Program-made: the position numbers and the translations under genes
NCBI GenBank assembly: GCA_900769975.1
Contig: CAAGIR010000046.1
Location: forward strand, 1-10,809
Source of the DNA: Spirochaetia bacterium
GTDB lineage: Bacteria > Spirochaetota > Spirochaetia > Treponematales > Treponemataceae
Reading direction: 5' to 3'
Length of the DNA stretch: 10,809 nt
The notes under the pieces: model-generated
Told to the model about the DNA's origin: nothing
Database searches by the model: none
What the model saw: only the letters and a program-made list of their open reading frames with translations
In this document: piece by piece, positions 7,251 through 10,809 of the stretch
Numbering within the stretch: the first letter of the stretch is position 1
Layout of the letters: the number at the start of each line of letters is the position of its first letter

Positions 7251-8140
7251 TTTACTTCCCTCGTAGAAAAAAAAGAAGTAAGGACAGTAAGCGGGTCTTC
7301 GGCAGTTGAAATTTGCAAAGGATGCGCGCCGTGTTTTAAACAGCTGTCAGTCCAACGCTGAAGCCTCATTCTTCCGTCTTCTTTCCAGCTACTTCTGAAA
7401 ATCCTTGAACTTGTAGGCAGAACTTTTTTTATTCCGTTTTCAGGATCGCGGAAAGGAACTGCACCGATTTCAGGCAAACTGTAATCAGAAGGATCTCCGA
7501 TACGTACACATACAACGTCATGCTTGCTTGCAAGGTGAACCAAGGGCTCTTCCCAGTCTTTCATTCGAAAATCAGAAATTACAAAAATCAGCGACCGCTT
7601 TTTTAAAACTTTTCCTGCTCCCAAAAGTGCATTCGGCAGGACAGAACCTTTTTTCTTTATTTTAATTTTTCTGTCAAAATGACTTAGCAGTATCATCGTC
7701 TGATTCTGCCCGCTTTTTGGAGAACAGACAAATTCAATATCTCCACTGAACATAACTGCGCCCACAGGATTTGAATTATGTTCTGCGGCAAAAGTCAAAA
7801 GAGCAGCAGTTTCCATCGCAGCAGAAAGCCTTGTCTTGCCTTTTGAACCTGTAAGCATTGAATATGAACAGTCTATTACTAAAAAAATCTGAAGTTCGCG
7901 TTCTTCTTCAAAAGTCTTGACATAAGGCTTACCGCTTCTTGCAGTAACGTTCCAGTCAATCGCACGCACGTCATCTCCGCGTAAATATTCGCGAACACCG
8001 CTAAATTCAATTCCTTGACCGTGATACAAAGATTTAAACGAACCGTTTTGAAGAGTGTTCGCAAGTATCTTTGTAGTAATCCGTAATAATGAGGCACGCT
8101 GAATAAATGAATCTTTATTTGCAAAAACAGAATCTTCCAT
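7247..8140 (-). CDS. DUF58 (VWA-like) protein
   Basis: A 297-aa soluble protein of the short, membrane-free DUF58 type. Family signatures are GQGIEFSGVREYLRGDDVRAIDW split as G41-F46 and R50-W63, then AR at 67-68 and the EEER stretch (78-81). A VWA-like fold follows, with DCSYS (90-94) as metal-site motif, GAVMFSGD (127-134) and VISDF (187-191). DUF58 proteins are usual neighbours of MoxR ATPases and are thought to connect the ATPase with its target. The gene lies 51 nt downstream of moxR and overlaps the next gene by 4 bp. The binding site before the ATG is weak (AAAGAT), so expression may lean on coupling or on the upstream gene. Confidence 0.9.
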   Translation of the reverse strand: MEDSVFANKDSFIQRASLLRITTKILANTLQNGSFKSLYHGQGIEFSGVREYLRGDDVRAIDWNVTARSGKPYVKTFEEERELQIFLVIDCSYSMLTGSKGKTRLSAAMETAALLTFAAEHNSNPVGAVMFSGDIEFVCSPKSGQNQTMILLSHFDRKIKIKKKGSVLPNALLGAGKVLKKRSLIFVISDFRMKDWEEPLVHLASKHDVVCVRIGDPSDYSLPEIGAVPFRDPENGIKKVLPTSSRIFRSSWKEDGRMRLQRWTDSCLKHGAHPLQISTAEDPLTVLTSFFSTREVK

Positions 8141-8191
8141 AAATATATCTTTATTACTCTGATAAATTAATTCTATAAAATTACCTGAATA

Positions 8192-9217
8192 TTAAGGAAG
8201 CGGCATAAAGTCTAAAATTTTTGCAATAATGTCATCTGCAGTAATTCCTGAAGCGCTGGCTTCATAAGACAAAATAAGCCTGTGACGCAATACGTTTGGC
8301 GCAACAGCTTTTATATCTTCCGGCAGAACAAAACTTCTTCCCTGGAAAAGCGCATTTACTTTTGCACATTGCAGAAGCGCAATTCCTGCACGAGGAGAAG
8401 CGCCATAAGTTATATATCTTATGATATCATCATTTGCTTTTGAAAAATTAACTGGACTTCTAAACTCGCCGGTGTTCTTTGCAGAAGGACGCGTTACGTT
8501 TACAATCGAAACTATGTATTCTATGATTTTGTCATCGCATACAATATTTTCAAGAACAGAACGGCATTTTGAAAGGCTCCGTTCGTCAAAAATCTGCGAA
8601 ACCTTCACTGAATCTGCATTGCCACATGTCTTTACGATTTCGACTTCTTCTTTTGCAGTCGGATACGGAACAATGATTTTCATCAAAAACCTGTCAAGTT
8701 CAGCTTCTGGCAAATTGTAAGTTCCTTCCTGTTCAATCGGATTCTGCGTTGCAAGAACAAAAAAAGGCTCAGGCAACCTGTACGAAGTTTCACCAATCGT
8801 TACCTGCCCTTCTGCCATAGCTTCTAAAAGTGCAGACTGAACTTTCGCAGGCGCGCGGTTTATTTCGTCAGCAAAAACGACATTCGTAAAAACAGGCCCT
8901 TTGCGCACGCTGAACCTTCCGCTAGATTGTTCATAAATCAAAGTTCCCGTCAAATCAGCAGGAAGTAAATCAGGCGTAAACTGAATTCTTTTAAAACTTA
9001 ATCCCGATATTTCTGCAAAAGTCTTGACAGCCAGCGTTTTTGCAAGCCCCGGCACTCCTTCAAGAAGAACATGACCTCCTGCAACAAAGGCTGTTATTAT
9101 TCCGTCAATAACCTGCGACTGTCCCACAAGCCTCTTTTTAGCTTCCTCACGACACCTGTCAGCAAGCGCCCGGCACTCATTCAAATCAGATTCATTTATG
9201 TTGACATTCTTATACAT
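8192..9217 (-). CDS. moxR: MoxR-family AAA+ ATPase
   Basis: A 341-aa cytoplasmic AAA+ ATPase, of normal length for MoxR. It shows Walker A GVPGLAKT (54-61), Walker B VVFADEIN (113-120), the family box APAKVQSALLEAMAE (122-136), sensor 1 ATQNP (156-160), LPEAELDRF (169-177) with the arginine finger region, and sensor 2 GASPRAG (272-278). MoxR proteins act as chaperone-like ATPases that mature or activate partner complexes, working with VWA proteins. It is the first gene of the bat unit, with AGGA 8 nt before the ATG and a candidate promoter at 9246-9274. All key residues are present, so it should be an active ATPase. Confidence 0.95.
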   Translation of the reverse strand: MYKNVNINESDLNECRALADRCREEAKKRLVGQSQVIDGIITAFVAGGHVLLEGVPGLAKTLAVKTFAEISGLSFKRIQFTPDLLPADLTGTLIYEQSSGRFSVRKGPVFTNVVFADEINRAPAKVQSALLEAMAEGQVTIGETSYRLPEPFFVLATQNPIEQEGTYNLPEAELDRFLMKIIVPYPTAKEEVEIVKTCGNADSVKVSQIFDERSLSKCRSVLENIVCDDKIIEYIVSIVNVTRPSAKNTGEFRSPVNFSKANDDIIRYITYGASPRAGIALLQCAKVNALFQGRSFVLPEDIKAVAPNVLRHRLILSYEASASGITADDIIAKILDFMPLP

Positions 9218-9245
9218 AACTTTTTCCTATAAATTTTCACCAAAA

Positions 9246-9274
9246 ACTATAACAAAATTTCAAATTTTGTTCTA
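9246..9274 (-). promoter_or_regulatory. Candidate promoter of the moxR-bat operon
   Basis: On the minus strand TAGAAC (-35, 9269-9274) and TATAGT (-10, 9246-9251) are separated by 17 bases. The predicted transcript starts near 9239, leaving a leader of about 20 nt before moxR. The -35 match is modest. It lies between the 132-bp element and moxR, the only sizeable non-coding gap upstream of the cluster. Confidence 0.5.
9251..9271. promoter_or_regulatory. Palindrome in the moxR promoter, possible operator
   Basis: AACAAAATTT (9251-9260) and AAATTTTGTT (9262-9271) are perfect reverse complements around one central base. The palindrome fills the spacer between the proposed -35 and -10 boxes and touches both, which is where a dimeric repressor would bind. 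AT-rich sequence yields short palindromes by chance, but a perfect 10-bp arm in a promoter spacer deserves note. No regulator gene is in the window. Confidence 0.45.
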
Positions 9275-9288
9275 CTGTGTAAATCTCT

Positions 9289-9420
9289 TTGGAGGAAGAG
9301 AACCTCTCTACTTTCGAAGCGGGGGTTCTCTCCCTCCAAACCTCCCTCTTTCCCCAGCACGACTTAGGGCTATGCCCTAAGAACCCGGATGCCACGCAGG
9401 GCGCGAGCTGGTTGCGCATT
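9289..9420 (-). repeat. 132-bp dispersed element, right copy (inverted)
   Basis: Reverse complement of 312-443, same length, about 95% identical. The small hairpin is kept: CTTAGGGC (9363-9370) and GCCCTAAG (9374-9381), with both local substitutions in the 3-base loop. The large stem (arms near 9291-9306 and 9322-9337) carries one extra weak pair or mismatch compared with the left copy. It ends about 15 bp upstream of the proposed moxR -35 box. Open frames through it on both strands are by-products of the repeat. Confidence 0.9.
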
Positions 9421-9518
9421 CTGCAGCAGTATAAAAACACTCCGCTTTATGACAGCGTAACCGACCTCATCTACTTCCTTCAGCTTGAAATTGCAAAAAG
9501 TGCTCTTCTGTCAATAAA
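9421..9518 (+). pseudogene. Coding-like scrap, possible 3' gene remnant
   Basis: Between the 132-bp element and the insertion sequence the + strand reads without stop as LQQYKNTPLYDSVTDLIYF and on into LQLEIAKSALLS, with composition like a real protein. The frame stays open leftwards only through repeat sequence from a TTG at 9289, with no ribosome binding site, and rightwards it ends at 9543 inside the insertion sequence. This suggests a gene fragment caught between two mobile sequences. I do not recognise the protein; chance coding is also possible over so short a stretch. Confidence 0.3.
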
Positions 9519-9541
9519 TAGCCAAATCAAAATTGAGATTT
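9517..9541 (+). repeat. IS3 terminal inverted repeat, orfB side
   Basis: AATAGCCAAATCAAAATTG followed by AGATTT. It overlaps the orfB stop codon (9540-9542), as is common in compact IS3 elements. Confidence 0.6.
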
Positions 9542-10439
9542 AAACTGCCTTTTTATTACACTTTTCAGATTTTTTATTCTTAAACTTTGCTTCATATTCG
9601 TTTGGTGAAGTAAAGCCACAGTGTGAATGTATCCGCTTTGTGTTGTAAAAAGTTTCGATATATTCAAAAACAAGGCTTCGACAATGTTCGTAACCTTGAA
9701 TCTGAAACCTATAAAGCCATTCCCGCTTAATCAATGAATGAAAGCTTTCGATGCATGCGTTATCATAAGGATAATGCACTTTTGAATAACTTCTTTTCAT
9801 TTTTTCAGTTGCCTTGATATAAGCATCAGCTTTGTAATGGCTTCCTCTGTCTGAGTGGATAATTAATGGCCTTTTTATTTTTCTTTCGGTCTTTGCTTTT
9901 TCCACTGTCTTTATTACGAACTCTTCTTCCATCGTTCGTGATAATTCCCACGCAATTATCTTACGCGAGAATAAATCCATGATTGTAGAAAGATACATGA
10001 AGCCTTCGCTTGTCCAGATGTATGTAATATCCGTACACCAGACAGCATCAGGTCGCTTGGGATTGAACTTCTGTTTCAGTAGATTTTTCAGCTTTGTTGA
10101 ATCAAGTTTTACCTTAGGTACTGCATGCCATTTCTTGATCCAGCAAGCTTTTAATCCCATTTCTTTCATGTAAACACTTACGGTTCTCTCAGAAGTCCCG
10201 TAACCTTTCTTTTTCAATTCCTTTGCAATTTTAGGAGCTCCATAAATCTGCCTGGAATCTTTATGAATTTCGGTTATCTGTTGCTGAACTTCCGCTTTCT
10301 TTTTCTTTTGTTCCGGCAGTTTCCACTTCAGAAAACTTTTATAACCACTCAATGAAACGCCTAAACTTTTAAGCACTCCGGCTACAGAAAAAGGACGTCC
10401 GCTTTTTCTACAGTTTTCGGCTGTTTCTTTAACAGCCAT
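9540..10439 (-). CDS. IS3-family transposase, catalytic part (OrfB)
   Basis: A 299-aa DDE transposase. An HTH_21-type region with KDSRQIYGAPKIAKELKKKG (60-79) precedes the rve integrase core. Catalytic residues are D137 in WCTDITY, D197 in HSDRGSHY and E231 in DNACIESFHS. The final acidic pair has 33 residues between, in place of the roughly 35 of IS3 itself, within the range seen in related branches. The tail has YIETFYNTKRIHSHCGFTSP, typical of the family. The frame lies -1 relative to orfA and stays open upstream of its ATG through the A-run at 10478-10484, so the working enzyme is probably an OrfA-OrfB frameshift product of about 400 aa. Confidence 0.95.
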   Translation of the reverse strand: MAVKETAENCRKSGRPFSVAGVLKSLGVSLSGYKSFLKWKLPEQKKKKAEVQQQITEIHKDSRQIYGAPKIAKELKKKGYGTSERTVSVYMKEMGLKACWIKKWHAVPKVKLDSTKLKNLLKQKFNPKRPDAVWCTDITYIWTSEGFMYLSTIMDLFSRKIIAWELSRTMEEEFVIKTVEKAKTERKIKRPLIIHSDRGSHYKADAYIKATEKMKRSYSKVHYPYDNACIESFHSLIKREWLYRFQIQGYEHCRSLVFEYIETFYNTKRIHSHCGFTSPNEYEAKFKNKKSEKCNKKAV

Positions 10440-10450
10440 GAAAAGTGTTT

Positions 10451-10741
10451 TTACTTTTCCCCCAGAATGCCTATAGCTTTTTTTAATATTGAAATAGCAT
10501 CATTTGCATTTCGAAGTTCCCGTTGCAGTCGGGCAATCTCCTTGTCTTTGTCCGAAGCAAAGTTTCCACTTCCACGGAAAGCATCATCTCCTTGTTTTTT
10601 TGAATTAACAAGCCATCTGTTTAATGTTTTTTCCGGTACATTAAGATTTCTTGCTGCTTCTGCCTGACTTAATTCCAGATGTTCTGCGCAATATTTTACG
10701 CAGTCCAACTTGAAGTCTTTATCGTAAGTTCTGTTTCTCAT
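10451..10741 (-). CDS. IS3-family transposase, DNA-binding part (OrfA)
   Basis: A 96-aa protein with an N-terminal helix-turn-helix (about 5-50, including LSQAEAARNLNVPEKTLNRW) and a C-terminal leucine-zipper-like coil (about 68-95, EIARLQRELRNANDAISILKK). It binds the IS ends and, alone, usually restrains transposition. AGGA lies about 8 nt upstream of the ATG. Intact, normal length. Confidence 0.93.
   Translation of the reverse strand: MRNRTYDKDFKLDCVKYCAEHLELSQAEAARNLNVPEKTLNRWLVNSKKQGDDAFRGSGNFASDKDKEIARLQRELRNANDAISILKKAIGILGEK
10478..10484 (-). promoter_or_regulatory. Programmed -1 frameshift site of the transposase
   Basis: Seven A's followed by G near the end of orfA, read as TTA AAA AAA GCT in frame 0. 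Slipping back one base gives ATT AAA AAA AGC in the orfB frame, which then has no stop through to the orfB ATG and onward. This is the A_AAA_AAA type heptamer, close to the A6G sites known in IS3 elements. Confidence 0.7.
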
Positions 10742-10768
10742 TACTTTATCCTGTAATTATTTTAACAG

Positions 10769-10794
10769 AAAATCTCTATTTAAGTTGGACTATT
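10769..10794 (-). repeat. IS3 terminal inverted repeat, orfA side
   Basis: On the minus strand it reads AATAGTCCAACTTAAATAG followed by AGATTTT, matching the orfB-side end. The true terminus may lie up to 15 bp further out, at the window edge. Confidence 0.6.
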
Positions 10795-10809
10795 TTTATT
10801 CTAGCTCCA

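Larger units (their letters stand above)
9517..10794 (-). mobile_element. IS3-family insertion sequence
   Basis: A two-frame transposase (orfA, orfB) is flanked by imperfect inverted repeats: 9517-9541 against the reverse complement of 10769-10794, about 21 matching bases with two single-base gaps. The length of about 1.28 kb fits the family. Exact ends are uncertain: if the family's TG...CA rule is applied, the right end could be the last base of the window (TGGAGCTAG on the minus strand) and the left end TG at 9501. No target-site duplication can be confirmed. Both frames are intact, so the element may be active. Confidence 0.85.

Noticed and set aside
8141..8191. Separate promoter or terminator between moxR and the DUF58 gene
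   Set aside because: The 51-nt AT-rich gap shows no hairpin with a T-run and no good -35/-10 pair; treated as an intra-operon gap.
9237..9440. Open frame on the minus strand through the right 132-bp element
   Set aside because: It is just translation of the hairpin repeat and the moxR promoter, with no ribosome binding site. The same goes for the + strand frame 9289-9543, which starts at a TTG in the repeat.

Overview
The window looks like a spirochaete chromosome, most likely a Treponema relative. The reasons are AT-rich genes with strong GGAGG-type ribosome binding sites, a Bat (aerotolerance-type) locus with MoxR and DUF58 in the arrangement typical of spirochaetes and Bacteroidetes, and a relaxed lipobox. 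The genus is an inference from style; no rRNA or other marker gene is present.

Layout. Positions 1-443 hold no gene. They contain about 2.4 copies of a 140-bp tandem repeat with an internal hairpin, joined directly to a GC-richer 132-bp element with two hairpins. A promoter and argF (ornithine carbamoyltransferase, + strand, 512-1498) follow. From 9217 down to 1495 the minus strand carries seven tightly packed genes that read as one transcription unit: moxR AAA+ ATPase, DUF58 protein, a BatD/DUF4381-like membrane protein, BatA-like VWA protein, a BatB-BatC-like VWA+TPR fusion, a BatD/BatE-like protein with a C-terminal SH3-like domain, and a Smr-domain protein. Neighbouring bat genes overlap or are 1 nt apart, except for a 51-nt gap after moxR and a 28-nt gap before smr. 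The smr gene converges on argF and their stop codons overlap.

Upstream of moxR there is a candidate promoter whose spacer is almost filled by a perfect 10-bp-arm palindrome. Beyond it lies a second copy of the 132-bp element (9289-9420) in inverted orientation. The two copies bracket argF plus the whole bat/smr operon, 8,845 bp between them. A short coding-like scrap (9421 to about 9518) and an IS3-family insertion sequence (about 9517 to 10794 or the window end) complete the window.

How the genes work together. By family knowledge, MoxR and the DUF58 protein are the cytoplasmic ATPase and its VWA-like partner, while BatA, BatB/C and the BatD/E-like proteins form a membrane complex facing the periplasm. 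Predicted topology fits this: both VWA domains, the TPR domain and the SH3-like domain all fall on the outer face of the membrane. The exact substrate of such complexes is not established. The most interesting items are the inverted 132-bp hairpin elements around the locus, the internal lipobox at the BatB/BatC fusion joint, the HDLP replacement of the usual HCLP motif in the ornithine carbamoyltransferase, and the palindrome in the moxR promoter.
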